NCBI RefSeq assembly: GCF_002094305.1
Contig: NZ_LWTX01000004.1
Location: forward strand, 310,001 to 374,000
Length of the DNA: 64,000 nt
Origin: Prescottella equi
GTDB lineage: Bacteria > Actinomycetota > Actinomycetes > Mycobacteriales > Mycobacteriaceae
Direction of reading: 5' to 3'
Shown here: in pieces, positions 53,593-62,808 of the stretch
Layout: each line of letters begins with the position of its first letter
Position numbering within the stretch: the stretch's first letter is position 1
Program-made: the position numbers and the translations under genes
The notes under the pieces: model-generated
What the model was told of the DNA's origin: nothing
The model's input: only the letters and a program-made list of their open reading frames with translations
Databases searched by the model: none

Positions 53593-56433
53593 TCAGCCGG
53601 AGTACGCCTCGATCGGCGGGCACGAGCACACGAGGTTGCGGTCGCCGTGGGCACCGTCGATCCGGCGTACCGCCGGCCACACCTTCGGTCGCGCGGTGCC
53701 GCGCGGGAACACCGCAATCTCCCGTGAGTAGGGGTGGTTCCACTCGGAAACAAGACATTCGGCGGTGTGCGGAGCACCGCGCAGCGGATTGTCGCCGACC
53801 GGCCACTCCCCTGCCGCGACCCGATCGATCTCGCCACGAATCGAGATCATGGCGTCGCAGAACTCGTCGATCTCGGCCAGGTTCTCGCTCTCCGTCGGCT
53901 CCACCATGAGCGTGCCGGCGACCGGGAAGCTCATCGTCGGTGCGTGGAAGCCGTAGTCCGCCAGTCGCTTGGCGACGTCGTCGACCGTCACACCGGTCTC
54001 CTTCGTGAGCGGACGCAGATCGAGGATGCACTCGTGCGCCACCATGCCGTTCTCGCCCGTGTAGAGGACCGGGAAGTACTCGTCGAGGCGGCGGGCGATG
54101 TAGTTGGCCGAGGCGATCGCGGTCAGCGATGCCCGGCGCAGCCCCTGGGCGCCCATCATCTTGATGTACGTCCAGGTGATGGGCAGAATCGACGCACTAC
54201 CGTAGGGTGCCGCCGACACCGGTCCGCAGTCACCCAGTTCGGGCGCCAGGGGGTGCCCGGGCAGGAACGGGGCCAGGTGCGAACGGACCCCGATCGGCCC
54301 CACGCCCGGACCGCCGCCGCCGTGCGGGATGCAGAACGTCTTGTGCAGGTTCAAGTGGCTGACGTCGCCGCCGAAGCGGCCCGGACGCGCGAGTCCGACG
54401 AGCGCGTTCAGGTTCGCACCGTCGACGTACACCTGACCACCGGCGTCGTGGACGGCCGCGCAGATCTCGCCGACCTCCTCCTCGTAGACGCCGTGCGTCG
54501 ACGGATAGGTGATCATGATCGCGGCCAGGCGCTCGGCGTGGTCGGCGATCTTCGACCGCAGGTCGTCGAGGTCGACGTCACCGTTCTCGCGGCACGCCAC
54601 GACCTCGACCCGCATACCAGCCATGACCGCGGACGCGGCGTTGGTGCCGTGCGCACTGGAGGGGATAAGGCAGGTGTCGCGGTGGTCGTCACCACGGCTG
54701 AGGTGATAGTTGCGGATCGCGAGCAGACCCGCGTACTCGCCCTGGCTGCCGGCATTCGGCTGCAGGCTCACCGCGTCGTAGCCGGTGATCGCGGCCAACC
54801 AGTCCTGCAGGTCCTCGACGACCTTCAACATGCCGGGGGCGTCCTCGGGCGCAAACGGGTGCAGCTTCGAGAAGCCGGGCCACGTGATGGGCTCCATCTC
54901 GGCAGTCGCGTTGAGCTTCATGGTGCACGAGCCGAGCGGGATCATGCTGCGGTCGAGTGCGATGTCCTTGTCTGACAGTGCGCGCAGGTAGCGCAGCATC
55001 GCGGTCTCGGTGCGGTACTTCGTGAACGACTCGTGCTGCAGATACACCGACGTGCGGTCGCCGAACGGTGCCGGGGTGTAGGCGATCTCGGCATCGGCGG
55101 GCATCCCGAACGCCGCGAGCACGGACTGCAGGTGGGCATCGGTGGTCGCCTCGTCGCACGCGACAGCCACGTGGTCGGCGTCGACCAGCCGCAGGTTCAC
55201 GCCCCACGCCTTGGCGTTCGCGACGATCTCGTCGGCGCGACCGGGCACCCTGGCCAGGACGGTGTCGAAGAATTCGTCGTGGACGACCTCGATGCCGGCC
55301 ACTTGCAGGCCGGCGGCCAGGTAGGCGGCGCGCTGGTGGACCCGCTGCGCGATCGCCTTCAGCCCCTCCGCACCGTGATAGCTGGCGTACATCGCCGCGA
55401 TGATCGCGAGCAGCACCTGCGCGGTGCAGATGTTGCTGGTCGCCTTCTCCCGGCGGATGTGCTGCTCACGCGTCTGCAGCGCCAGTCGGTATGCCTTGTT
55501 GCCGTCCGCGTCCACCGAGATGCCGACCAGGCGTCCGGGAAGCTGGCGGGCGTGCTTGCTGTGGACCGCGAGGTAACCCGCATGCGGGCCGCCGAAGCCC
55601 ATCGGGACACCGAAGCGCTGGGTGGTGCCGAAGCACGCATCGGCACCCTGCTCGCCCGGCGGGGTCAGCAGCGTCATCGCCAGCAGATCTGCACCGACCG
55701 CCACCAGGGCGCCGCGCTCGTGCGCTTCCGCGATCATCGCGGCATGGTCGACGACCCGGCCCGACGCGCCCGGAAGCTGGGCGAGGACACCGAAGAACTC
55801 GCCGTCCGGCAGCCCCTGCGTCAGGTCCGCCTCGACGATCTCGATGCCGAGCGGCTCGGCGCGGGTGATCACCACGGCGCGGGTCTGCGGGAAGAGATCG
55901 GTGTCGAGGACGAACCTCGGCGACTTGCTCCGCGACGCCCGGCGCAGCAGCGTCATGGCTTCGGCCGCGGCCGTGCCCTCGTCGAGCATCGACGAGTTCG
56001 CGATCTCCATACCGGTGAGGTCGCCGACCATCGTCTGGAAGTTCAGCAGCGCCTCGAGCCGACCCTGGCTGATCTCGGGCTGGTACGGGGTGTACGCCGT
56101 GTACCAGGCGGGGTTCTCGAGGATGTTCCGCACCAGCACGGGCGGGGTGAGCGTGTCGTAGTAGCCGAGACCGATCATCGAGGTGGCGACGGTGTTCCGC
56201 GCTGCCTGCTCGGCGAGGGCCGCGAGGGCCTCGTGCTCGGAAAGAGGCGCATCCAACGCGTCCAGGCCCGCCGCGACACCGTCGGAGGCAGGATCGAGGA
56301 TGCTGTCCGGAACGGCGCGCGCTGCGAGTTCATCGAGAGAGTCGACGCCGACGACGTCGAGGATGCGTGCCAGTTCGGCCGAATCGGGGCCGACGTGACG
56401 GTCGGCGAACGAATGGCTACGAGCGTCGATCAA
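53593..56433 (-). CDS. gcvP: Glycine dehydrogenase, P protein of glycine cleavage
   Basis: A 946-residue PLP enzyme that decarboxylates glycine and passes the aminomethyl group to lipoyl-GcvH. Single-chain P protein with two homologous halves; the PLP Lys is in [18 protein letters not shown] (about 697). [13 protein letters not shown] at the N-terminus and the closing [14 protein letters not shown] are characteristic. ATG at 56433 with GGGAG eight bases upstream. Expression is controlled by the tandem glycine riboswitch in its leader. GcvT is not in the window; gcvH lies 3.2 kb upstream on the same strand. Confidence 0.97.
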   Translation of the reverse strand: MIDARSHSFADRHVGPDSAELARILDVVGVDSLDELAARAVPDSILDPASDGVAAGLDALDAPLSEHEALAALAEQAARNTVATSMIGLGYYDTLTPPVLVRNILENPAWYTAYTPYQPEISQGRLEALLNFQTMVGDLTGMEIANSSMLDEGTAAAEAMTLLRRASRSKSPRFVLDTDLFPQTRAVVITRAEPLGIEIVEADLTQGLPDGEFFGVLAQLPGASGRVVDHAAMIAEAHERGALVAVGADLLAMTLLTPPGEQGADACFGTTQRFGVPMGFGGPHAGYLAVHSKHARQLPGRLVGISVDADGNKAYRLALQTREQHIRREKATSNICTAQVLLAIIAAMYASYHGAEGLKAIAQRVHQRAAYLAAGLQVAGIEVVHDEFFDTVLARVPGRADEIVANAKAWGVNLRLVDADHVAVACDEATTDAHLQSVLAAFGMPADAEIAYTPAPFGDRTSVYLQHESFTKYRTETAMLRYLRALSDKDIALDRSMIPLGSCTMKLNATAEMEPITWPGFSKLHPFAPEDAPGMLKVVEDLQDWLAAITGYDAVSLQPNAGSQGEYAGLLAIRNYHLSRGDDHRDTCLIPSSAHGTNAASAVMAGMRVEVVACRENGDVDLDDLRSKIADHAERLAAIMITYPSTHGVYEEEVGEICAAVHDAGGQVYVDGANLNALVGLARPGRFGGDVSHLNLHKTFCIPHGGGGPGVGPIGVRSHLAPFLPGHPLAPELGDCGPVSAAPYGSASILPITWTYIKMMGAQGLRRASLTAIASANYIARRLDEYFPVLYTGENGMVAHECILDLRPLTKETGVTVDDVAKRLADYGFHAPTMSFPVAGTLMVEPTESENLAEIDEFCDAMISIRGEIDRVAAGEWPVGDNPLRGAPHTAECLVSEWNHPYSREIAVFPRGTARPKVWPAVRRIDGAHGDRNLVCSCPPIEAYSG

Positions 56434-56484
56434 GTGAACTCCCAGGCGGTTCGACGGGTACAGGATGCGTTCCGGCGGAACGGT

Positions 56485-56718
56485 CCTCCCCCTCTGTCGC
56501 CTGCTCGATCTTCCGAGCGCCTGAGAGATTCGGCTGCCACACCGGCCGGGCGGAGACTCGGACGGCGTACGCCTTTCCCCGTGGGCGGGTGGGTGCTCCC
56601 ACCGCTTTCCAGAGGCGTCGGAGCCCGCACGGTCCTGGGTGCCTGAGAGATTGACGGGGAGGTGCTGCTCCTTCGGCGCCCGGGCAGCACATACAGATCT
56701 GCCCGGAACTCTCCCGCG
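56485..56718 (-). ncRNA. Tandem glycine riboswitch
   Basis: The gcvP leader on the - strand contains two glycine aptamers. The first runs from CGGGAGAG through CGCCGAAGGAGCA to ATCTCTCAGGC; the second from about GGAAAGCGGTGGG to AATCTCTCAGGC and the closing GACAGAGGGGGAGGACC. The paired GAGA..CTCTCAGGC elements and the final GACAGAG are the conserved core. Glycine binding should turn gcvP on. About 50 nt remain to the start codon, including a GTTCCGCCGGAAC hairpin near 56465-56482. Confidence 0.92.
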
Positions 56719-56788
56719 CGACGGCGACGCACCGTCAGTCTATGTCACGACCGCGCGCCTACCGAACAGGCTGAGCGGCGGTGATCGC

Positions 56789-57415
56789 CTAGCCGGTCTT
56801 GCGTGCGCCGCGGTTCTTCCGGCGCGACGCCAACTCGTCCTCGGGACTCTGGGTGGCCTCGCCACCGTCCGCGCGCTCGGCCGGGAAATCGGCGATCGTT
56901 CCGGTCAGCTCCCGCATCGCGCCACTGACCGCGATCCCGAACACGCCCTGACCACCCTGCAGCAGGTCGACTACCTCCTCCGGAGACGTGCACTCGTAGA
57001 CGGTGGTGCCGTCGGAGAAGAGGGTGATGCGCGCCAGATCGCCGACACCGCGCTGGCGCAGGTGGTCCACCGCGACGCGAATGTTCTGCAGTGAGATGCC
57101 GGTGTCGAGGAGACGCTTCACGATCTTCAGGACGAGGATGTCCTTGAAGGAGTACAGCCGCTGACTGCCGGAGCCGGCGGCCCCGCGAATCGACGGGACC
57201 ACGAGGTTGGTGCGGGCCCAATAGTCGAGCTGCCGGTAGGTGATGCCGGCGATCTGACATGCCGTGGGCACCCGGTAGCCGACGAGCTCGTCGGGAACGG
57301 TGTCGTCGGGGAACAGTCCGGGCTGCACGTCGTCGACGGTCGACGTCTCGATCGATGCCTGGCCGGTTGCCTCGTCGGCGAGGTCCAACTGCTGCTCCTG
57401 CGGCCGATCTCCCAC
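56789..57415 (-). CDS. MerR-family regulator (Rv1830 type)
   Basis: A 208-residue regulator. A 45-residue acidic leader precedes a MerR-type winged HTH (about 45-115: GYRVPTACQIAGITYRQLDYWARTNLV, quoted in part; LVLKIVKRLLDTGISLQNIRVAV). The C-terminal part (about 130-208) replaces the usual coiled coil and ends in a basic tail RRKNRGARKTG. GTG with GGGAG seven bases upstream. It lies between gcvP and the DUF151 gene, as Rv1830 does in mycobacteria. Target unknown. Confidence 0.9.
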   Translation of the reverse strand: MGDRPQEQQLDLADEATGQASIETSTVDDVQPGLFPDDTVPDELVGYRVPTACQIAGITYRQLDYWARTNLVVPSIRGAAGSGSQRLYSFKDILVLKIVKRLLDTGISLQNIRVAVDHLRQRGVGDLARITLFSDGTTVYECTSPEEVVDLLQGGQGVFGIAVSGAMRELTGTIADFPAERADGGEATQSPEDELASRRKNRGARKTG

Positions 57416-57642
57416 GGACTACTCCCTCTCGTGTGTTCAGTGGCGGTGACGGTACTGCCGAACTTCTGCAACCCGTCGATCACACACTCGTGACATCGAG
57501 TAAACCCGAACTGTGGATCCACTCAGCGTACGCCCCGGATTCACAGCGTGGCGCGCGTTCGCATGCAAGACGCTAGGGACCCGCGGGGGCCGGGTCAACG
57601 CGACGCGCCCAAGAGTCTCAACCTGAACTTGAGGTTGAGGAG

Positions 57643-58116
57643 TCAGCCGTCGGTGGCCTTGAAATCGTCCGGAGAGACCGACTCGAGAAATTCCTTGAAC
57701 TTCTCCACCTCGTCCTCGCGCTCGTCCGGCATCACCAGCCCGGCTTCTGCGAGCACCGCCTCCTCGACGAAGATCGGCACGCCGATCCGAAGCGCGATGG
57801 CCACGGAATCCGAAGGACGGGCCGAGACCCGCACATCCCCGTCGAACACGAGATCCGCGTAGAAGGTGCCGGCCTGCAGATCCACGATCCGCACTTCGCG
57901 CAGCGTGTGCCCGAACGCATCGAGCAGATCCTTGATGAGGTCGTGCGTGAGTGGGCGCGCGGGTTCCACTCCCTGCTGCTCCAGCGCGATCGCCGTCGCT
58001 TCCGTCTGGCCGATCCAGATCGGCAGATAGCGGTCACCGTTGCTCTCCCGCAGCAACAGCACCGGCTGGTTCTGCGGCTGCTCGACACGGATTCCGATCA
58101 CACGCATCTCACTCAT
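57643..58116 (-). CDS. DUF151 bifunctional nuclease-family protein
   Basis: A 157-residue DUF151 protein (Rv1829 type). Conserved: LLLRESNGDRYLPIWIG, EATAIAL, LTHDLI and ARPSDSVAIALR. Plant and archaeal relatives have been reported as nucleases. Residues about 115-157 form an acidic UVR-like tail. ATG at 58116 with GGAGG five bases upstream; an earlier GTG/ATG four codons upstream has a poorer site. Position between the two merR genes is conserved in Corynebacteriales. Confidence 0.9.
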   Translation of the reverse strand: MSEMRVIGIRVEQPQNQPVLLLRESNGDRYLPIWIGQTEATAIALEQQGVEPARPLTHDLIKDLLDAFGHTLREVRIVDLQAGTFYADLVFDGDVRVSARPSDSVAIALRIGVPIFVEEAVLAEAGLVMPDEREDEVEKFKEFLESVSPDDFKATDG

Positions 58117-58215
58117 CGCGTCCTCCACCTCGTACCGGTGACCGGATCCACCGCGGACGGCGGACGAGCCCCGCTTGACGTACTGCCCCGATTCTATTCG
58201 AACCTGCTGTGGTCG

Positions 58216-58953
58216 TCAGCGATCGAGCGCTCCACGAACCGCAGCCTTGACGAGGCACGTGTGCAGTGTCAGTGACAGCGCCGCGAGTTCGCGGACCATC
58301 TCCTCCGCGCGATCGCGCGCACCTGCATCGCGTCCCTTCGCGACCGGACCGGCGATCTGGGCGACGAGGCCTGCTTCGCGGTCGGCGGCGAGCTTGAAGG
58401 CCCGCAGATGCCGCACCTCGAGTCCGAACTCGGACATCGCCTTCGCGGTCCGCGCCAGGATGACCGCGTCCTCGTCGAAGAAACCGGCGGCTCCGGGCAC
58501 CACCAGTCCGCTGCGCAGGAGTTCGTTCAGGAACTTGACGTCGATGCCGGAACGTTCGATCAGGTCGTCCCGGCTGATCCGCACCTCACGGTCGGACCGG
58601 AACTCCTCGGGGGACACCTCCCCCGGGGCCACCGCGAGGGGGCGTGGGCGCCGGGGAGCCGAATCGACGGCGCCCACGGTGGCCGCGCCCTTGTCGATCG
58701 CCTCCAACTGTTCCTTGATCACCTTCAGCGGCAGGTACTGGTCCCGCTGTGCCGTGAGCACGTAGCGAAGCCGCTCGCAGTCCGCGATCGAGAACCGCCG
58801 ATAGCCCGACGGCGTCCGTTCGGGGCTGATGAGCCCCTCGGCCTCCAGGAATCGAATCTTGGAGATCGTGACGTCCGGGAAATCCGGACGCAGTCGATCG
58901 AGCACCGTGCCGATCGACATGCCCGTGGCGGCGTCCTGCCGAACGGCGGTCAT
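58216..58953 (-). CDS. ftsR: MerR-family regulator FtsR (Rv1828 type)
   Basis: A 245-residue MerR-type activator. Winged HTH at about 12-85 (MSIGTVLDRLRPDFPDVTISKIRFLEAEGLISP, quoted in part; GYRRFSIADCERLRYVLT). A flexible Ala/Pro/Arg linker (about 90-120) joins a second helical domain (about 125-235) that dimerises and carries a second HTH-like fold. Orthologues include Rv1828 and corynebacterial FtsR, which activates ftsZ. The start overlaps the garA stop by one base (TGATG), so the two are coupled. Confidence 0.88.
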   Translation of the reverse strand: MTAVRQDAATGMSIGTVLDRLRPDFPDVTISKIRFLEAEGLISPERTPSGYRRFSIADCERLRYVLTAQRDQYLPLKVIKEQLEAIDKGAATVGAVDSAPRRPRPLAVAPGEVSPEEFRSDREVRISRDDLIERSGIDVKFLNELLRSGLVVPGAAGFFDEDAVILARTAKAMSEFGLEVRHLRAFKLAADREAGLVAQIAGPVAKGRDAGARDRAEEMVRELAALSLTLHTCLVKAAVRGALDR

Positions 58954-59447
58954 CAGCTACCTGCACCCGCCGCGGATTCGCCGATCTGGGGGCCGCCGCT
59001 GTTGCCGCGCGGGCCGGTGAGGAAGACCAGTCGGAACTTGCCGATCTGGACCTCGTCGCCGTTCGCCAGCACCGCCGAATCGACGGGCTCGCGGTTGACG
59101 TAGGTGCCGTTGAGGCTTCCCACGTCGACCACCTGGAACTCGTCGTCGTCCTGGCGGAACTCGGCGTGCCGACGACTGACGGTCACGTCGTCGAGGAAGA
59201 TGTCGCTGTCGGGATGCCGGCCGGCCGACGTGGTCGGCTGGTCGAGCAGGAACCGCGACCCCGCGTTGGGGCCTCTCTTCACGACGAGCAGCGCGGACCC
59301 GGCAGGCAGACCCTCGACCCCGGACACCGGAGCCTCGGCCGTCTGCGACGACTGGGTGTCCATCTCGCTGAGAAAATCCGCACGGAAAACCGATGTGGTC
59401 TCGGCCGGCGTTTCTCCGTAAACCGCATCGTTGCCGTTCTCGCTCAC
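58953..59447 (-). CDS. garA: FHA-domain metabolic switch GarA/OdhI
   Basis: A 164-residue FHA protein that, unphosphorylated, inhibits 2-oxoglutarate dehydrogenase and tunes glutamate metabolism. The N-terminal ETTSVFRADF holds the threonines targeted by PknB/PknG in mycobacteria; the FHA domain (about 50-145) has AGRHPDSDIFLDDVTVSRRHAEF and GSLNGTYVN. Phospho-Thr binds its own FHA and switches the protein off. The tail after about 145 is slightly longer than in Mtb. GTG start with GAGGAGGAG. Next to gcvH, as in Mtb. Confidence 0.95.
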   Translation of the reverse strand: MSENGNDAVYGETPAETTSVFRADFLSEMDTQSSQTAEAPVSGVEGLPAGSALLVVKRGPNAGSRFLLDQPTTSAGRHPDSDIFLDDVTVSRRHAEFRQDDDEFQVVDVGSLNGTYVNREPVDSAVLANGDEVQIGKFRLVFLTGPRGNSGGPQIGESAAGAGS

Positions 59448-59662
59448 CGTTTCTCCTCCTCAATCCGACGAACCGGGAGCGCTCGCGGCGCTCCCGGGTT
59501 CACGCGGTCCAACTCGGCCCCGACGACGTCGTGTGACGACGCCGCGGCCACGATCACATTCCGATGCGGATGTGCGCACCGAGACGGCCTTGCGCTCACC
59601 TCGACCGTACCCTGAGAGTGCCGGTGCGTGTAGGTGGACAGGCCGCGCGGCGACCCGCGAAA

Positions 59663-60067
59663 TCAGCTCCCGGACAGCGCGAGGTAGGCCTCGGCGTCCA
59701 GGGTTGCGGCGAGCACCGAGTCGAGGCCAGCCTCGTCCTCGACCTCGAGGTCCACGAGCCAGCCGTTTCCGTACGGCTCGGAGTTCACCAGCTCGGGGCT
59801 GCCGTCCAGATCCTCGTTCACGGCAACCACTTTCGCGGTCAGCGGCGCGTAGATGTCGGACACGCTCTTGGTGGACTCGACCTCGCCGAACGAGTCGCCG
59901 GAGGTCACGTCCTCCCCCACTGCGGGGAGCTGGACGAACACGACGTCACCGAGCTGCGACTGGGCGAAGTCGGTGATGCCGACTCGTACCGTCGTCGGAC
60001 CCGTCCGCCGCACCCATTCGTGCTCTGCTGTGTAGCGCAGATCGTCGGGGGTAGCGAGCTCACTCAC
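59663..60067 (-). CDS. gcvH: Glycine cleavage system H protein
   Basis: A 134-residue lipoyl carrier shuttling the aminomethyl group between GcvP and GcvT. The lipoylation Lys is in [15 protein letters not shown] (about 67). [10 protein letters not shown] and the closing [12 protein letters not shown] are typical. GTG start with AAAGGAC upstream. The 215-bp gap to garA suggests a separate garA promoter. The LplA-type ligase at 38.9 kb could provide its lipoate. Confidence 0.96.
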   Translation of the reverse strand: MSELATPDDLRYTAEHEWVRRTGPTTVRVGITDFAQSQLGDVVFVQLPAVGEDVTSGDSFGEVESTKSVSDIYAPLTAKVVAVNEDLDGSPELVNSEPYGNGWLVDLEVEDEAGLDSVLAATLDAEAYLALSGS

Positions 60068-60111
60068 GGTGGCGTCCTTTCGAGGAGGTCCGACGAGCGG
60101 ACCGCAGAAGA

Positions 60112-60891
60112 TCAGTTTCCGGGATGAGCGTATTGGCGCGGTGAGATCTCCCGCAAGGCGGTCACGGTGACCTGCGGCGATTGTTCGATCCGCAATTGTC
60201 CGCCGCTCCGCGCGACGGTGTCGACCACGCCGCCGGGGATGTTCAGGGCCGCAGCCAGCGTCGGCGGATCACCGATCGCGACGACGCGGAACGGCGCGGA
60301 CACCTTGCGCCCGTCGACCGTGATGTCGCCCCCGCCGCCGCTGACCCACGAGTCCACCCCGATCCGGATCGGGTCCGCACCGGCACCCTGCATCTCGATC
60401 GCCTCCGCTCCCGCGGCCCGCAGTTCCTGCAGTAGGTCGAGGATCACCTCGGAGCCGACCGACCTGCCGGGATCCTGGATCGTCAGCGTCACCCCGGGCC
60501 CGGTCGCGGCCACCGTGCCGACCTGGATGGAGAGCGCCGACAGGCGGGCCTTCGCCTCGTCGAGCGCGGCGCCCGAACCGCCCCCACCGGCTTCGAGTTT
60601 CGACAGGGTCTGTTCGAGTCCGGCGATCTCCTGCCGCAGCGCCGCCTCGCGCTGGTTGAGGTTGCCGAGAACGACGAGCAGGTCCGCGGGGCGGGCAGAG
60701 TCGAGGTTGTCGCCCGAGCCGGTACTGGTCACCTGCGTCGCGATCGCCACACCCAGCGCTGCCATGAGCAGGACCGCGAGCAGTCCGAACCCGAAACGCG
60801 CGCGGGATCGTGCCGGTCCCTTCGACGGCATCTCGTGCCGCCCGTCGGTCCGTGGCCCGGTGGGAGTCCCGTTGTCCTGCATGCCGATCAC
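60112..60891 (-). CDS. DUF881 membrane protein (Rv1825 type)
   Basis: A 259-residue protein with one N-terminal helix (about 34-52) and an extracytoplasmic DUF881 domain. A coiled-coil stretch ([23 protein letters not shown], about 80-102, quoted in part) precedes [24 protein letters not shown] and [10 protein letters not shown]-like blocks. DUF881 proteins occur in pairs flanking a small basic membrane protein and link to envelope or division functions. GTG start overlaps the preceding gene stop (GTGA). Last gene of its operon. Confidence 0.88.
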   Translation of the reverse strand: MIGMQDNGTPTGPRTDGRHEMPSKGPARSRARFGFGLLAVLLMAALGVAIATQVTSTGSGDNLDSARPADLLVVLGNLNQREAALRQEIAGLEQTLSKLEAGGGGSGAALDEAKARLSALSIQVGTVAATGPGVTLTIQDPGRSVGSEVILDLLQELRAAGAEAIEMQGAGADPIRIGVDSWVSGGGGDITVDGRKVSAPFRVVAIGDPPTLAAALNIPGGVVDTVARSGGQLRIEQSPQVTVTALREISPRQYAHPGN

Positions 60892-61244
60892 GCTCCGAAC
60901 AGGCGCCGCCGCAGTGCGGCCGCGTTCCCGAAGATGCGGATGCCGAGCACGACGATGATCGCGGTGGACAGCTGTGTTCCGACGCCCAGTTGGTCACCGA
61001 GCCAGACGATCAGCGCGGCGACGAGAACGTTGAACACGAAGGACACGACGAAGACCTTCGAGTCGAAGATCTCGTCGAGGTAGGCACGCAGGCCGCCGAA
61101 GACGGCGTCGAGGGCGGCGACCACGGCGATCGGCAGATAGGGCTGGACGGCGTCGGGCACCTGCGGGCTGAACACGACCCCGACGACGATGCCGACGACG
61201 AGTGCGAGCACTCCGTAGAGCGCGTATCCACCCTTCACTTTCAC
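60888..61244 (-). CDS. Small basic family membrane protein (DUF1290/Sbp)
   Basis: A 118-residue protein with three to four helices (about 6-27, 35-52, 63-82, 89-104) and the conserved PYLPIAVVAALDAVFGGLRA segment (quoted in part). The basic C-terminus [10 protein letters not shown] gives the family name. Found in Gram-positives with DUF881 proteins near ftsZ-type or pgsA genes. Both ends overlap its neighbours by GTGA. Confidence 0.9.
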   Translation of the reverse strand: MKVKGGYALYGVLALVVGIVVGVVFSPQVPDAVQPYLPIAVVAALDAVFGGLRAYLDEIFDSKVFVVSFVFNVLVAALIVWLGDQLGVGTQLSTAIIVVLGIRIFGNAAALRRRLFGA

Positions 61245-62107
61245 GGGGCCCCCGTTTCCTTTGCGTACCGCACTTCACGACCTGCCGCAGCGGGCAGCTG
61301 CAGGTCGTCCGACTCGGCGATGGTGAAGCCCACGCCGTAGAAATCGCGGACCGCCGCCATCCGAAGGTAGGCGTCGCTCACGACGAAACTCGTCTGCAAC
61401 TTGGCGGGCGGTCCGATGGCCGAGACCCGGTAGGGCGACGGCACGGGCTGATTGTCGACGAGCATCGCCCCGCCCGCTTGGCGGATCGTGACGCCCGGAC
61501 CGATCCGGACGTCGCCGACGGCGACGGCTTCCGCACCGCTGGCCCAGAGCGCATTGACCACGGACTGCAGATCCCGGTCGAGCACACCGGACTGCGGCGA
61601 GCCCGGCACCCGCTGCGACGAGTCCGACAGGTCGGGGCGGGCGGCAGGGTCGGTCAACGTCACGACGATGCCGGGTCCGTGCACGGGTTCCGCCGCGGCG
61701 GCGGACTCGAGGGTCCGCAGTTCGGTGAGCAGCTGGGCGCCCTCCGCGTCGCCGGCGAGCACCTTGGCCCGCAGGTCGTCGACGCGCGCGGTCAGATCGT
61801 CGCGTGTGGTGGCGAGGCTGCGGCCGCGGTCCTCGGCGTCACGCACCTTCGTCAGCATCTCGGCTCGGGTCGCGTCCGCGTCGGAGGCCGACGACGACGC
61901 CTGCGCGTACGCGATGCCGAACACCATTCCCACCAGCAGCGCCCCGAGCGCGATCCACGCGCCGGCCGCGATGCGGGGCGGCTTCGAGTGCCCCTGTTCC
62001 CGATCCGCGGCCGCCCCGGCGTATCCGGGGTCGAGGTGATCGTTCATGAGGGACTTCAGCAGCGACGGGACCGGATTCCGTCGCACCGACCGGGGCGCGT
62101 CGCTCAC
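61241..62107 (-). CDS. DUF881 membrane protein (Rv1823 type)
   Basis: A 288-residue paralogue of the gene two positions downstream: cytosolic leader (about 1-45), one helix (AAGAWIALGALLVGMVFGIAYA, about 46-66, quoted in part), a coiled coil (about 80-130) and a DUF881 domain with GPGIVVTLTDPA, LWASGAEAVAVGDVRIGPG and VGFTIAESDDLQLP. GTG at 62107 overlaps the upstream stop (GTGA). The two DUF881 proteins probably interact with each other through the coiled coils. Confidence 0.88.
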   Translation of the reverse strand: MSDAPRSVRRNPVPSLLKSLMNDHLDPGYAGAAADREQGHSKPPRIAAGAWIALGALLVGMVFGIAYAQASSSASDADATRAEMLTKVRDAEDRGRSLATTRDDLTARVDDLRAKVLAGDAEGAQLLTELRTLESAAAAEPVHGPGIVVTLTDPAARPDLSDSSQRVPGSPQSGVLDRDLQSVVNALWASGAEAVAVGDVRIGPGVTIRQAGGAMLVDNQPVPSPYRVSAIGPPAKLQTSFVVSDAYLRMAAVRDFYGVGFTIAESDDLQLPAAAGREVRYAKETGAP

Positions 62108-62715
62108 GGGCCGCTCCGGGCCACCGCGCGCGCCACGCCGACCGCTTTCGCGATGTAGATGCCCGCGGTCCAGACGTAGAGCACCGTTCCCCACGCGAGC
62201 AGTGCGTAGCCCCAGGCGTTCGCGATCGACGCTCCTGCCCAGTCGCTCTGGGCGGCCAGCAGGATCGGGAGTGCGAACATCAACGCGAACGTCGCGGCCT
62301 TGCCGAGGTAGATCACGTCCGGCGGGGGAAGACCCCGACGGCGGTACAGCGGGAGCGTGAGCGCGAGGATCAGATCGCGCCCGATCAGGATCGCGGCGAG
62401 CCACCACGGGATGATGTCGCGCAGGACGAACGCGACGAGCGTCGAGATGACGTACAGACGGTCGACGAACGGATCGAGCAGGGCCCCGAGGCGCGACATC
62501 TGGTTCAGCAGGCGGGCCAGTTTGCCGTCCGCCCAGTCCGTGAATCCACTGAGCATCAGCACTGCCAACGCCCAGCCGTCGGCCTGCGGTCCCAGCAGCA
62601 GATACAGGAACAGCGGCACGCCCGCCAACCGGATCATGCTCAGAACGTTGGGGATCGTGAGAATGCGGTCGGCGCCGGGACTGGAGCTCACGTTCTGCTG
62701 TCCTACCGCGTCCAC
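62104..62715 (-). CDS. CDP-alcohol phosphatidyltransferase (PgsA-like)
   Basis: A 203-residue integral membrane enzyme with about six helices. The CDP-alcohol motif is complete: DGKLARLLNQMSRLGALLD followed by PFVD (D-G-x2-A-R-x8-G-x3-D-x3-D). It joins an alcohol phosphate to CDP-diacylglycerol; likely phosphatidylglycerophosphate or cardiolipin synthesis, as Rv1822 (PgsA2). GTG at 62715 (GAGAGGA upstream) is preferred; a GTG at 62763 would add 16 polar residues. First gene of the DUF881/Sbp operon. Confidence 0.9.
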   Translation of the reverse strand: MDAVGQQNVSSSPGADRILTIPNVLSMIRLAGVPLFLYLLLGPQADGWALAVLMLSGFTDWADGKLARLLNQMSRLGALLDPFVDRLYVISTLVAFVLRDIIPWWLAAILIGRDLILALTLPLYRRRGLPPPDVIYLGKAATFALMFALPILLAAQSDWAGASIANAWGYALLAWGTVLYVWTAGIYIAKAVGVARAVARSGP

Positions 62716-62808
62716 CAACGATCCTCTCGGCTCCCGTGCTGTGTCGGTACGCCACCCTTCCACATGCGGTGTCGCATTTCAGCGACCGACCGGGCAGGGC
62801 CGCGGCGC

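Noticed and set aside
55033-56646. 537-residue + strand frame
   Set aside because: Antisense to gcvP and to the glycine riboswitch.
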